Origin: an uncultured Clostridia bacterium
GTDB taxonomy: Bacteria; Bacillota; Clostridia; UBA1381
Direction of reading: 5' to 3'
Length of the DNA: 64,000 bases
NCBI GenBank assembly: GCA_910585485.1
Contig: CAJUEZ010000002.1
Span: 38,585-102,584, forward strand
Part shown: positions 32,068 through 40,621 of the stretch, one piece after another
How the letters are laid out: each line of letters starts with the position of its first letter
How positions within the stretch are numbered: position 1 is the stretch's first letter
The notes under the pieces: model-generated
What the model saw: the letters and a program-made list of their open reading frames with translations, nothing else
Told to the model about the DNA's origin: nothing
The model's database searches: none
Program-made: the position numbers and the translations under genes

Positions 32068-32908
32068 ATGACTTTATATATGAACGAAACACATGACGAA
32101 GAACGCGCTTTTTACGGAGTTAATCACGCACATATAAAAAAACTGCGTTTTTGCAGGAGAAGCTGACGGCGAATCTGCACTTAAAGAAACAACAGACATT
32201 GTAGTTGAGGATTGTGATTTTCTTTTAAGGTATCCGTTTTGGCATACCACAAAAGCAGTTATAAACAACTGTAAAATGACCGAAACCTGCCGCGCGGCGC
32301 TTTGGTATGATAATGATATTACAATTACCAATTCGGATTTTGGCGGAATAAAGGCTCTTCGCGAATGCGGTAATGTAACTATGGCAGACTGTAAAATAAC
32401 CTCGACGGAGTTTGGTTGGTTTTGTCGTAATCTAACTGTGAATAACTGTGAACTGACATCGGAGTATCCATTTCTGAAGTGCTTTGATTCGGAATTTGAC
32501 GACCTGAATATGACGGCAAAATATTCATTTCAATACACACAGAATATCACAATAAGAAATTCTAACTTGAATACAAAGGACGCTTTTTGGCGCAGCAAAA
32601 ACGTCACGGTCTATGACAGCGTGGTGAAGGGCGAATATTTGGGCTGGTACAGCGAAAATCTTCGCCTTGTCCGATGTAAAATTATCGGCACACAGCCGTT
32701 ATGCTGCGCAAAAGGTCTTATATTAGAAGAATGCGAAATGATAGACTGCGATTTGTCTTTTGAAAAAAGCGAGGTGCGCGCTGTTGTATTGGGTAATATT
32801 ATGAGCGTGAAAAATCCGTATAGCGGAAAAATCACCGCAGACAGTATCACCGAGGTGATTATGGATAATACTGATAGTCAATGTGAAATAAAGGTATCGG
32901 GCTGTTGA
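32068..32908 (+). pseudogene. DUF3737 (right-handed beta-helix) gene with a frameshift
   Basis: ATG 32068 follows GAAAGGGA and gives MTLYMNETHDEERAFYG, the family N-terminus, but the frame stops after about 34 codons. One extra T in the T5 run at about 32149-32153 explains it. With four Ts the frame reads LRFAGEADGESALKETTDI and continues unbroken to 32908 through CRAALWYD, IKALRECGNVT, NTKDAFWRSKNVTVYDS and IIGTQPLCCAKGLILEEC. The full family length is about 280 residues. It may be a real mutation, phase variation in the T run, or a sequencing error. Confidence 0.8.
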
Positions 32909-32922
32909 TTATGGAGTAACTA

Positions 32923-33057
32923 ATGATATTTTATCTGATGATGTTTATTGGTATGGTGATTATATTCGGAATATGCAAATTAACAAGTGCTCTAAACAGC
33001 ACTTTTTTAAATTTCAAAAAAATATTGAATTTATTTGTCCCAATTATCTCGGCATAA
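32923..33057 (+). CDS. possible 44-residue membrane peptide
   Basis: ATG at 32923 with GGAG 6 bp upstream starts a 44-codon frame. Its first 18 residues are hydrophobic (MIFYLMMFIGMVIIFGIC), followed by a short polar part. It overlaps a terminator-like hairpin, which weakens the case. The rest of the 329-bp gap up to 33237 contains the promoter and leader of the next operon. Confidence 0.25.
   Translation: MIFYLMMFIGMVIIFGICKLTSALNSTFLNFKKILNLFVPIISA
32985..33008 (+). terminator. terminator after the DUF3737 gene
   Basis: AAGTGCT and AGCACTT pair around CTAAAC and are followed by TTTTT. Confidence 0.7.
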
Positions 33058-33085
33058 AAAATAAAGAAAAAATTTCAAAAAAAAC

Positions 33086-33113
33086 TTGACATTTCCAAAT
33101 AGTGTGATATAAT
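33086..33113 (+). promoter_or_regulatory. sigma-A promoter for the metY-cysK operon
   Basis: Perfect TTGACA (33086-33091) and TATAAT (33108-33113) hexamers are 16 bp apart. Transcription would begin near 33120, upstream of the Cys-Cys leader peptide. Confidence 0.8.
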
Positions 33114-33161
33114 TTAAATCATAGTAAGTCTATAGGAAATATAAAATATGAGGTGATGGTA

Positions 33162-33200
33162 ATGTTAAGAGAACGAATGTGCTGTATAAAAAACACATAG
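33162..33200 (+). CDS. 12-residue Cys-Cys leader peptide (attenuator candidate)
   Basis: AGGTGATG (33151-33158) precedes ATG 33162. The ORF is MLRERMCCIKNT followed by TAG, with adjacent TGC and TGT codons. It lies 40 nt after the likely transcription start and 37 nt before the O-acetylhomoserine sulfhydrylase gene, itself followed by cysteine synthase. Upstream ORFs with tandem Cys codons are known to sense cysteine supply in actinobacteria. The same logic, ribosome stalling at Cys codons controlling the downstream start, is inferred here. No terminator is evident in the leader, so translational control is more likely than attenuation. Confidence 0.55.
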   Translation: MLRERMCCIKNT

Positions 33201-33237
33201 ATGAAACAAATAATATAATAAGAAAGAGGTAATAAAA

Positions 33238-34524
33238 ATGGCAAATAAAGATTGGAAGTTTGAAACAAAACAGCTGCATATAGGACAGGAGAAGGCGGAC
33301 GCGGTTACGGACGCGCGCGCAGTTCCGATTTACGCATCGACTTCATACGTGTTCCATAATTCACAGCACGCATCAGACCGTTTTGGTTTAAAAGACGCGG
33401 GCAATATCTACGGAAGACTGACAAATCCGACGCAGGATATATTCGAGCGGAGAATAGCGGCTCTTGAGGGCGGAACGGGCGCGCTTGCCGTTGCGTCAGG
33501 CGCGGCGGCTATAACGTACACGTTTCAGGCGCTTGCGCACGCGGGTGACCATATTGTCGCTTCTAAGACGATTTACGGAGGTACATACAACCTGTTGGCG
33601 CATACACTGCCCGATTACGGAATTACGACAACATTTGTTGATCCGGAAATTGACGGCTCTTTTGAAAATGCAATTCAGGAAAACACAAAGGCAATATTTA
33701 TAGAAACGCTCGGTAATCCGAACTCAAATATAATAGACATTGAGGAAATTGCAAAAATCGCACATAAGCATAAAATTCCGCTTGTGGTGGACTCAACCTT
33801 CGCGACTCCGTATCTTATAAGACCGCTTGAATACGGGGCAGATATAGTTGTTCACAGCGCGACAAAGTTTATAGGCGGTCATGGTACTGCAATAGGCGGT
33901 GTTATAGTAGACGGCGGTTTTGATTGGAAAGCGTCAGGCAAGTTCCCGCAGTTTGTCGAGCCGAATCCGTCATATCACGGTGTAAGCTTTTTTGAGGCGG
34001 TAGGAAATGTAAGCTTTGTAACGTATATACGGGCGCTTCTGCTTCGTGACACGGGCGCGACGCTTTCGCCGTTCCATGCGTTTATATTTTTGCAGGGACT
34101 TGAAACACTGTCGCTGAGAGTAGAGCGTCACGTGGAAAATGCCCTTAAAATTGTTGAATACCTGAACAATCATCCGCAGGTTGAGGCAGTTCATCACCCG
34201 TCGCTCCAGACAGAGCCGAGCCACTGCCTGTATAAGAAATACCTGCCGAACGGCGGAGGAAGTATATTCACGTTTGAAATTAAGGGCGGTACGAGAGAGG
34301 CGCATAAGTTTATTGATAACCTTGAAATATTTTCACTGCTTGCGAATGTCGCCGACTCAAAGTCGCTTGTAATTCACCCTGCGACAACAACTCATTCTCA
34401 GTGCAATGAGCAGGAATTAAAGGAGCAGGGAATAAAGCCGAATACAATAAGGCTGTCAATCGGTACGGAGAATATTAGCGACTTAATCGCGGCATTGGAT
34501 GACGCGTTTGCGGCATTGGATTAA
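33238..34524 (+). CDS. metY: O-acetylhomoserine sulfhydrylase
   Basis: A 428-residue PLP enzyme of the Cys/Met metabolism family. It uses sulfide and O-acetylhomoserine to make homocysteine, or works on O-acetylserine. The PLP lysine is in VHSATKFIGGHG (about 205-216). YGRLTNPTQDIFERRIAALEGG near the start and SLVIHPATTTHSQ near the end are typical of MetY, as is the 420-430 residue length against 380-400 for MetB. It is the first gene of a two-gene operon with cysK. RBS AAGAGGT. Confidence 0.92.
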   Translation: MANKDWKFETKQLHIGQEKADAVTDARAVPIYASTSYVFHNSQHASDRFGLKDAGNIYGRLTNPTQDIFERRIAALEGGTGALAVASGAAAITYTFQALAHAGDHIVASKTIYGGTYNLLAHTLPDYGITTTFVDPEIDGSFENAIQENTKAIFIETLGNPNSNIIDIEEIAKIAHKHKIPLVVDSTFATPYLIRPLEYGADIVVHSATKFIGGHGTAIGGVIVDGGFDWKASGKFPQFVEPNPSYHGVSFFEAVGNVSFVTYIRALLLRDTGATLSPFHAFIFLQGLETLSLRVERHVENALKIVEYLNNHPQVEAVHHPSLQTEPSHCLYKKYLPNGGGSIFTFEIKGGTREAHKFIDNLEIFSLLANVADSKSLVIHPATTTHSQCNEQELKEQGIKPNTIRLSIGTENISDLIAALDDAFAALD

Positions 34525-34544
34525 CAGAAAGAAGGAATAAAAAA

Positions 34545-35477
34545 ATGGCAAAAATATATAATCAAATAACTGATCTTATCGGGAACACACCGATTTTAGA
34601 ACTCGTAAATCATGAAAGGGCAAATAATTTGCAAGCAACAATTCTTGCTAAGCTTGAATACTTTAACCCGGCAGGGTCGGTTAAGGACAGAATTGCAAAG
34701 GCGATGATTGACGAGGCGGAGCGTCAGGGGAAATTAAAACCAACTTCGGTTATAATTGAACCGACATCGGGAAATACGGGTATCGGTCTCGCATCTGTCG
34801 CCGCCGCGCGCGGATATAGAATTATTATAACAATGCCGGAAACGATGAGCGTTGAAAGACGTAATCTATTGAAAGCGTATGGGGCGGAATTGGTGCTTAC
34901 AGACGGAGCGAAAGGTATGAAGGGTGCGATTGCAAAGGCGGATGAACTCGTGCGGGAAATACCTGATAGCTTTATCCCGAGTCAGTTTACAAATCCTGCG
35001 AATCCCGCCTATCACAGAGCCACCACGGGACGCGAGATTTGGGAAGACACAGACGGAAAGGTTGATATATTCGTGGCGGGCGTAGGAACAGGAGGCACAA
35101 TTTCAGGTGTGGGCGAATATTTAAAATCACAAAATCCTAATGTGCAGATTGTCGCGGTAGAACCGGATTCATCACCTGTATTGTCTGAGGGTAAACCGGG
35201 ACCGCACGCGATTCAGGGTATAGGAGCGGGATTTGTTCCCGAAACACTGAACACCGAAATTTATGATGAAATAATTAAAGTAGAAAATGAGGACGCGTTT
35301 AAGACGGGCAGATCTATTGCAAGAAACGAGGGAGTGCTTATCGGTATTTCCTCCGGAGCGGCGGTATGGGCTGCAACAGAATTAGCAAAACGTCCTGAAA
35401 ATAAGGGCAAGACAATAGTTGCTCTTTTGCCTGACACCGGCGAAAGATATTTGTCCACACCGATGTTCGCGGATTAA
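34545..35477 (+). CDS. cysK: cysteine synthase A
   Basis: A 310-residue PLP enzyme converting O-acetylserine and sulfide to cysteine. The PLP lysine lies in YFNPAGSVKDRIAKAMI (about 38-54). The Asn loop is PTSGNTGIGLASVAAARG and the phosphate loop is AGVGTGGTISGVGEYLK. ISSGAAVWAA and LPDTGERYLS complete the family set. It starts 20 bp after metY. The substrate O-acetylserine would come from the cysE gene 3.7 kb upstream. Confidence 0.95.
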   Translation: MAKIYNQITDLIGNTPILELVNHERANNLQATILAKLEYFNPAGSVKDRIAKAMIDEAERQGKLKPTSVIIEPTSGNTGIGLASVAAARGYRIIITMPETMSVERRNLLKAYGAELVLTDGAKGMKGAIAKADELVREIPDSFIPSQFTNPANPAYHRATTGREIWEDTDGKVDIFVAGVGTGGTISGVGEYLKSQNPNVQIVAVEPDSSPVLSEGKPGPHAIQGIGAGFVPETLNTEIYDEIIKVENEDAFKTGRSIARNEGVLIGISSGAAVWAATELAKRPENKGKTIVALLPDTGERYLSTPMFAD

Positions 35478-35491
35478 TAGCGTCATATACG

Positions 35492-35527
35492 AGACATTTA
35501 AAGGTTAACGCCTTTAAATGTCTTTTT
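35492..35527 (+). terminator. terminator after cysK
   Basis: GACATTTAAAGG and CCTTTAAATGTC form a perfect 12-bp stem with loop TTAACG, followed by TTTTT. Confidence 0.9.
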
Positions 35528-35597
35528 AAAATAAAATTGTGGAAAAAATAATGAAGTTGTGATACAATGAAAGGAGGAACGAAAAAGGAGAGATTGT

Positions 35598-37118
35598 ATG
35601 AAAAAAAAGACGTTTATTTTAGCGTTTGCCGTTATTATGATAATATGCGGCTGCGCTTATGGATTTTCAGATGTGAATCAGGGTGATTGGTATTATGATA
35701 ATGTGACGGATATGACAAACTCCGGATATTTAAGCGGATATGACGACGGGAGTTTTCGTCCTTCGGGGATAATAACGAAAGCGGAACTTGTCAGCGTTGT
35801 CGCGAGGGTAAATAATCTTGAGGCAAAAAAAGGACAGAGTAATCACTGGGCAGGCGGTATGCTTCAGGCGGCTTTGGAAACGGGATATTACGATTGGGAC
35901 GAAATACCGCCGACAGGTGAAAGTTTTGACGAGCCTATTACGCGTCAGCTGGCTATAAAAATAGTTATGAAAGCTTTTCTGCCGAATGAAAAGGGCGATT
36001 ATAATCAGGTGTCGGGAAGCGTCGCTGATTTTTCTCAGCTTGACGGGCGATATTATGACAGCGTCATAGCCGCGTATTCAAACGGTGTGGTGTTTGGTGA
36101 CGATAATGGGAATTTAAATCCCAAATCATCAATAACGCGCGCGGAGGCTTGCGCGATAATTATGCGCGCGGCAAACAAGAAAGGAAACCTTAAGCCGTAT
36201 GAGACACCTGTGGCTACTGAGCCTCCGTCTGCCGTGCGTAAAGGCGGAGTAAGCGAGAATGGTAAATTACATGTTGAAGGTACGCGTCTGATGAATGAAA
36301 AAGGCGAGGGAGTCGCGCTTCATGGCATGTCAAGTCATGGTTTGCATTGGTTCCCTTCATTTGCGACGGAAAACGCGATTAAATCAACCGCGGATTATGG
36401 TGCGAATCTGTTCAGGTGCGCTATGTATACAGGCGAGGGCGGTTACATTTCAAACCGCTCTGTAAAGGACGCGCTTATAAACGCTGTAGACAGCGCTATA
36501 AGGCAAGATATGTATGTTATAATAGACTGGCATATTCTATCGGATGGAGACCCGCTTAGTCACGTGTACGAAGCCGCAGAGTTTTTCGCGGAAATGTCCG
36601 AGCGGTATAAAGATAATCCGGCTGTGATTTATGAGATATGCAACGAGCCTAACGGTGGAGTTACATGGGACGGAAATGTAAAGCCTTACGCTGAAAAAAT
36701 AATTCCGGTCATAAGAGCAAACAGCGATGGAATTATTTTGGTAGGCAGTCCTACGTGGAGTCAGGACCTGCATGAGGCGGCTAAAAATCCGCTCAGCGGC
36801 AGCAATATAATGTACACGTGTCATTTTTATGCGGGAACGCATATTGATTGGCTTCGTCAGCGGATTGCAGACTGCGGTCTGCCCGTGTTTGTATCAGAAT
36901 GGGGAACAAGCGCGGCGGACGGAAACGGAGGGGTTTATCTTGAAGAGGCGCAAAAGTGGATTGATTTTATGAAAGAGCGTGGAATAAGCTGGGCAAACTG
37001 GTCATTATGCGATAAAAATGAGAGCAGCGCGGCGCTTGTCGGCGGAGCGAATATTGATGACGGCATAAGTGATGATGAACTTACGGAGAGCGGAAAATTT
37101 GTTTTCAGTAATTTTTAA
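35598..37118 (+). CDS. SLH-anchored GH5 glycoside hydrolase (endoglucanase-like)
   Basis: A 506-residue secreted enzyme starting at ATG after AAAGGAG. The signal peptide ends near residue 22; a Cys at 17 or 19 might permit lipidation, but the lipobox is poor. Three SLH domains come first (about 23-195; FSDVNQGDWYYDNV, TRAEACAIIM), so it is wall-anchored at the N-terminus. The GH5 domain (about 210-506) shows ALHGMSSHGLHWFP, YEICNEPNGG with the acid/base Glu, and VFVSEWGTSAADG with the nucleophile Glu. The subfamily looks like GH5_2 beta-1,4-glucanases. The substrate is inferred. Confidence 0.9.
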   Translation: MKKKTFILAFAVIMIICGCAYGFSDVNQGDWYYDNVTDMTNSGYLSGYDDGSFRPSGIITKAELVSVVARVNNLEAKKGQSNHWAGGMLQAALETGYYDWDEIPPTGESFDEPITRQLAIKIVMKAFLPNEKGDYNQVSGSVADFSQLDGRYYDSVIAAYSNGVVFGDDNGNLNPKSSITRAEACAIIMRAANKKGNLKPYETPVATEPPSAVRKGGVSENGKLHVEGTRLMNEKGEGVALHGMSSHGLHWFPSFATENAIKSTADYGANLFRCAMYTGEGGYISNRSVKDALINAVDSAIRQDMYVIIDWHILSDGDPLSHVYEAAEFFAEMSERYKDNPAVIYEICNEPNGGVTWDGNVKPYAEKIIPVIRANSDGIILVGSPTWSQDLHEAAKNPLSGSNIMYTCHFYAGTHIDWLRQRIADCGLPVFVSEWGTSAADGNGGVYLEEAQKWIDFMKERGISWANWSLCDKNESSAALVGGANIDDGISDDELTESGKFVFSNF

Positions 37119-37181
37119 TGTTTAAATTTATTAAATGGTGGTATATATAACATAAGTATAAAAAGAAGGGACGTGTGTATC

Positions 37182-37730
37182 ATGAAAATAGTTATTACCA
37201 TTGCCAGAAGCTATGGAAGCGGCGGTAAGGAAATAGGCAAAGAACTTGCTAAAGCGCTTGGGATTAAGTATTACGGACGTGAAATTTTTGAAATTTCACA
37301 GGGAGACGAGAGCGGGCTTTATGCCGGTGATGACGAGAGTATACACAAGTCCTCGCTTGAAGAGGCTGACGCGCTTTTTAAACAGCAGGCAAAGACGATT
37401 CGTGAAATAGCGGAAAGAGAGGGCTGCGTTATAGTCGGACGCTGCGCGGATTATGTTTTGAAGGATATGGATAATGTTGTGCGTGTTTATCTGTACGCGC
37501 CGCTTCGTGATTGTATGCGCCGTGTCATTCGATTATATGAACTTAATCCGGAGGACGCTAAGAGCCTTGTGCATTCGATGAACAAAACGCGAGGCGATTA
37601 TTATGAGCATAACACCGGACAGCAATGGTCTGATCCGAATCACTATGACTTATGTATTAATACGTCCGGACTGGGTACGGAAAAATGTATTAAAATAATA
37701 CAAAATTATATTAATATGAAATTTGATTAA
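37182..37730 (+). CDS. cytidylate kinase-like family protein
   Basis: A 182-residue P-loop protein. ATG 37182 is chosen because AGAAGGG (37164-37170) is too close to an upstream GTG. The N-terminus VITIARSYGSGGKEIGKELAKAL has the ARSYGSGG loop of the divergent cytidylate kinase-like family. CVIVGRCADYVL and RRVIRLYEL mark the core and lid. It parallels the gene carried by the dpaA element at 26539 but is not identical to it. The family's substrate is unsettled. Confidence 0.87.
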   Translation: MKIVITIARSYGSGGKEIGKELAKALGIKYYGREIFEISQGDESGLYAGDDESIHKSSLEEADALFKQQAKTIREIAEREGCVIVGRCADYVLKDMDNVVRVYLYAPLRDCMRRVIRLYELNPEDAKSLVHSMNKTRGDYYEHNTGQQWSDPNHYDLCINTSGLGTEKCIKIIQNYINMKFD

Positions 37731-37750
37731 TATATATAATTGCTTAAATT

Positions 37751-37785
37751 AAAAATCAGACGCGTTTTAAGCGCGCCTGATTTTT
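37751..37785. terminator. terminator between the kinase-like and DUF378 genes
   Basis: AAAAATCAG-CGCG and CGCG-CTGATTTTT form a strong stem with A and T tracts on either side, suited to both convergent genes. Confidence 0.85.
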
Positions 37786-37802
37786 GTTTGTGCAGATTTA
37801 AA

Positions 37803-38015
37803 TTACGCGTTTCCGTGCTGACGCTTTGGAACTTTGTCCTTAAACAATAAGTTGATACACCAAAGTCCCGCAAGACCGACAATAATATAGATGATTCTGC
37901 TTATCCATGATGCTTGTCCGCCGCATATCGCAGCCACAAGGTCGAACTGAAAAAGTCCGATAAGAAGCCAGTTAATCGCGCCGATAATTGTTATAACCAA
38001 AGAAGTGTTGTTCAT
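37803..38015 (-). CDS. DUF378 small membrane protein (YuzA-like)
   Basis: A 70-residue protein starting at ATG after AAGGAGAG. The family pattern is present: ITIIGAINWLLIGLFQFDLVA, then SRIIYIIVGLAGLW, giving two helices. DUF378 proteins are common small membrane proteins of unknown function, about 60-80 residues long. Confidence 0.88.
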   Translation of the reverse strand: MNNTSLVITIIGAINWLLIGLFQFDLVAAICGGQASWISRIIYIIVGLAGLWCINLLFKDKVPKRQHGNA

Positions 38016-38125
38016 ATTATTCTCTCCTTAATAAAATATAGTCTATTTTAGTTTCAGCAGTTTGAACTTTTTTAAACATAGTAATATTTTCCAAAAAGAA
38101 ATAATATAATGAATGGGGTGAGGTA

Positions 38126-38551
38126 ATGGGGAGAAGAGCTATGATGTATTTTGCTGCTGTTGTTATAATAGTAATAACTACTTTGGCATTTGTGCTGTTT
38201 GCAAACGGTGAGGAGGAAACTGACAATGCCGCTTTTTTAAAAAGTTACGGCTGGGAAGTGCAGGCTCAGTCTATAGAAAAGGCGGAGGTGATAATTCCGG
38301 ACCCGTTTGACAGAGTGTATGAAAACTATAATGAGATGCAAATAGAGGCAGGGCTTGATTTGCGCCCTTATATGGGTATGCGCGGTGTGAGATATACGTA
38401 TATAGTAGATAATTATCCGAGAAACGTCGGTGAGGAGGTAAGAGCGAATGTTCTCTGCGTTGATGGCAAGGCGGTAGGAGGAGATATTATGACCGTGAGT
38501 ATTCACGGCTTTATGCACTCGCTTAATTTTTCAGATGCGCTTAGAAAATAA
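38126..38551 (+). CDS. DUF4830 secreted or membrane-anchored protein
   Basis: A 141-residue protein with an N-terminal helix (7-27). A small domain follows: FLKSYGWEVQ (38-47), VIIPDPFDRVYENYNEMQ, GLDLRPYMGMRGVRYTY, NYPRN and VGGDIMTVSIHGFMHSL. These are the DUF4830 hallmarks. The family is found in Clostridia and has no assigned function. The gene is divergent from DUF378 and precedes the folate riboswitch. Confidence 0.85.
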   Translation: MGRRAMMYFAAVVIIVITTLAFVLFANGEEETDNAAFLKSYGWEVQAQSIEKAEVIIPDPFDRVYENYNEMQIEAGLDLRPYMGMRGVRYTYIVDNYPRNVGEEVRANVLCVDGKAVGGDIMTVSIHGFMHSLNFSDALRK

Positions 38552-38574
38552 AACCGTAAAATCACGAAAACCTA

Positions 38575-38603
38575 TTGCAAAATATTATATATTGTTATAT
38601 AAT
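38575..38603 (+). promoter_or_regulatory. sigma-A promoter for the THF riboswitch and folT
   Basis: TTGCAA (38575-38580) and TATAAT (38598-38603) are 17 bp apart. The riboswitch begins about 20 nt downstream. Confidence 0.75.
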
Positions 38604-38620
38604 AATATATACAATCGAAC

Positions 38621-38722
38621 AAACAGAGTAGGTTTGTGCGCGTGAAGTGCGGAGCGAACGGGGAGTTGTCGCTCTGACGAAAAGCGGTTTTCGCTTGCGG
38701 TGCATAGACCGCATCCCGCTGA
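38621..38722 (+). promoter_or_regulatory. tetrahydrofolate (THF) riboswitch
   Basis: Aptamer landmarks occur in order: AGAGTAGG, GCGCGTGAAGTGC, GGGGAGTTGTCG, ACGAAAAGCGG, GCGGTG and CCGCATCCCGC. These match the THF riboswitch consensus of Firmicutes, which normally controls folT or folate biosynthesis genes. A hairpin TTTTTGGCAAT/ATTGCCAAAAA (about 38744-38770) between the aptamer and the GGAGG site may be the expression platform. Confidence 0.88.
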
Positions 38723-38790
38723 AAAAATAGTGAGCATCTCTTTTTTTGGCAATGTTTGATTGCCAAAAATTTTACGGAGGTGTTTTTTTC

Positions 38791-39348
38791 ATGTTGAAAA
38801 AAATTACAATGTCAGCGAAAAACCTGACAACAACAAAGGGAATTGTTTTATCGGCTATGCTGCTCGCGGTGTTCGCGGTATTGGGGACTTTTAAAATACC
38901 GATTCCGCCGGCGATGTTCCAAAACAGACTGACTCTTACGTTTGCCGCGACTTCCGCGGCAGGAATGATTTTAGGTCCTGTCCCGGCGGCGATAATAGGC
39001 GCGTTGGGAGATGTGCTCGGATATTTGATGAACCAGGGCGGAGGAGTGTATTTCCCCGGCTTTACATTATCGGCGGCTCTGGGCGGATTTATTTATGGTA
39101 TTTGCCTTTACGGAAACAATAAAAAATACATGATATGGCGAATAATGCTTGCGGTATTTATAATAACTGTTTTTGTAAATATGATTCTGAACACATTTTG
39201 GCTGTCATTAATGTATAACAAAGCATATGTTGTCTTTGCAGTGGAAAGAATAATTAAGAACGCTATTGCATATCCAATACATGTAGCGATAATTTTTGCG
39301 ATATTTATATTGACAGAAAGAACAGGGATAAGAACAAAATATCTATAA
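38791..39348 (+). CDS. folT: ECF transporter S component, folate type
   Basis: A 185-residue, roughly six-helix membrane protein. The start at 38791 follows ACGGAGGTG; an upstream in-frame ATG lies inside the riboswitch platform. GTFKIPIPPAMFQNRLTLTFAATSAAGMILGP and GALGDVLGYLMNQGGGVYFPGF have the S-component pattern. With the THF riboswitch upstream this is FolT. It has no T or A partner nearby, so it must use shared EcfA/A'/T proteins encoded elsewhere. Confidence 0.9.
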   Translation: MLKKITMSAKNLTTTKGIVLSAMLLAVFAVLGTFKIPIPPAMFQNRLTLTFAATSAAGMILGPVPAAIIGALGDVLGYLMNQGGGVYFPGFTLSAALGGFIYGICLYGNNKKYMIWRIMLAVFIITVFVNMILNTFWLSLMYNKAYVVFAVERIIKNAIAYPIHVAIIFAIFILTERTGIRTKYL

Positions 39349-39476
39349 TATACAAAATATTTGTCGAAAATCCTTCAAAATAATTTAAATATGTCACTTG
39401 CAAAAGTATGGAATATATGTTATATTTGATTATATAGAAAAGTTACATACCCGTCTTTATTAGAAGGAGAACTGAC

Positions 39477-40610
39477 ATGACAAACAATTTTATAAGCGAT
39501 GAGGCACCAATCGTAGGTAAGTTGAGCATAATCAGCATGCGAGGCTGCGAGGAGATAACAGAAAGAATTGACGAGTATCTTAAGGTGTTCCGTGCAAATG
39601 AAAAAGTGGACACATATGTTACGCATGTAACATGTCCGAGATTTGGAACGGGCGAGGGAAAATGTGTTATAGATGAAACCGTCAGAGGTCATGATGTATA
39701 TATTATATGTGATGTTTTCAATTATGGTGTTACTTATAAGATGTACGGTGTTGAAAACCATATGAGTCCGGATGATCATTATCAGGACTTAAAGCGGGTT
39801 ATAGCCGCAATGGGAGGCAAGGCAAGAAGAGTTACGGTTGTAATGCCTATGCTATACGAGGGCAGACAGCACAGAAGAAGCGGACGCGAGTCGCTTGACG
39901 CGGCGCTTATGCTTCAGGAACTTGTTAATATGGGTGTGGCGAATATTATTACGTTCGATGCCCATGACCCGAGAATATCAAACGCGATTCCTCTTTCGGG
40001 ATTCGATGATGTTCAGGCTACATATCAGATGATTAAGGCGCTTGTAAGAGCGGTTCCGGATATTTCCATTAATAAGTTTGATACTATTGTAATATCTCCG
40101 GATGAAGGCGGAATGTCAAGATGTATGTACTATTCTTCAGTTCTTAAGCTTGACCTGGGAATGTTCTATAAGAGACGTGACTATTCAAGAATTGTTAACG
40201 GTAAAAATCCTATAGAAGCGCATGAATATCTTGGCAGAGATGTAAACGGTAAAGACGTTATAATAGTAGACGATATGATTTCATCGGGCGAATCGGTTAT
40301 AGACGTTGCAAGAAATCTTAAGAGCCAGGGCGCGAAGAGAATATTTGTTTTCGCGTCGTTCGGACTTTTCTGCAATGGTCTTGAGTGCTTTGATGAGGCG
40401 TTTAAAAACGGTATAGTGGATAAGATTTTCACAACTAATCTTATTTACAGGAATCCTGAATTGGCAACGCGCGAATGGTATTGTGAGGTTGACATGTCAA
40501 AGTATATGTCATTGCTCATAGATACTCTGAATCATGATGAAACAATTTCAAAGCTTCTTGATCCTGTCAATAAGATTAAGGCGCTGGTAGACAAGCTGGA
40601 GAATAAATAG
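39477..40610 (+). CDS. ribose-phosphate pyrophosphokinase-like protein (divergent, long)
   Basis: A 377-residue protein of the phosphoribosyltransferase fold, longer than ordinary Prs (310-320). VVMPMLYEGRQHRRSGRESLDAAL parallels the Prs ATP/catalytic loop, FDAHDPRISNAIP the HDxH region, and DVIIVDDMISSGESVIDVARNL (about 261-282) is the PRPP loop. The first 75 residues are atypical. The protein makes PRPP or a related compound. It is followed 11 bp later by a sugar-phosphate nucleotidyltransferase gene, so the two are co-transcribed. Confidence 0.85.
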   Translation: MTNNFISDEAPIVGKLSIISMRGCEEITERIDEYLKVFRANEKVDTYVTHVTCPRFGTGEGKCVIDETVRGHDVYIICDVFNYGVTYKMYGVENHMSPDDHYQDLKRVIAAMGGKARRVTVVMPMLYEGRQHRRSGRESLDAALMLQELVNMGVANIITFDAHDPRISNAIPLSGFDDVQATYQMIKALVRAVPDISINKFDTIVISPDEGGMSRCMYYSSVLKLDLGMFYKRRDYSRIVNGKNPIEAHEYLGRDVNGKDVIIVDDMISSGESVIDVARNLKSQGAKRIFVFASFGLFCNGLECFDEAFKNGIVDKIFTTNLIYRNPELATREWYCEVDMSKYMSLLIDTLNHDETISKLLDPVNKIKALVDKLENK

Positions 40611-40621
40611 GAGAAAAAATT

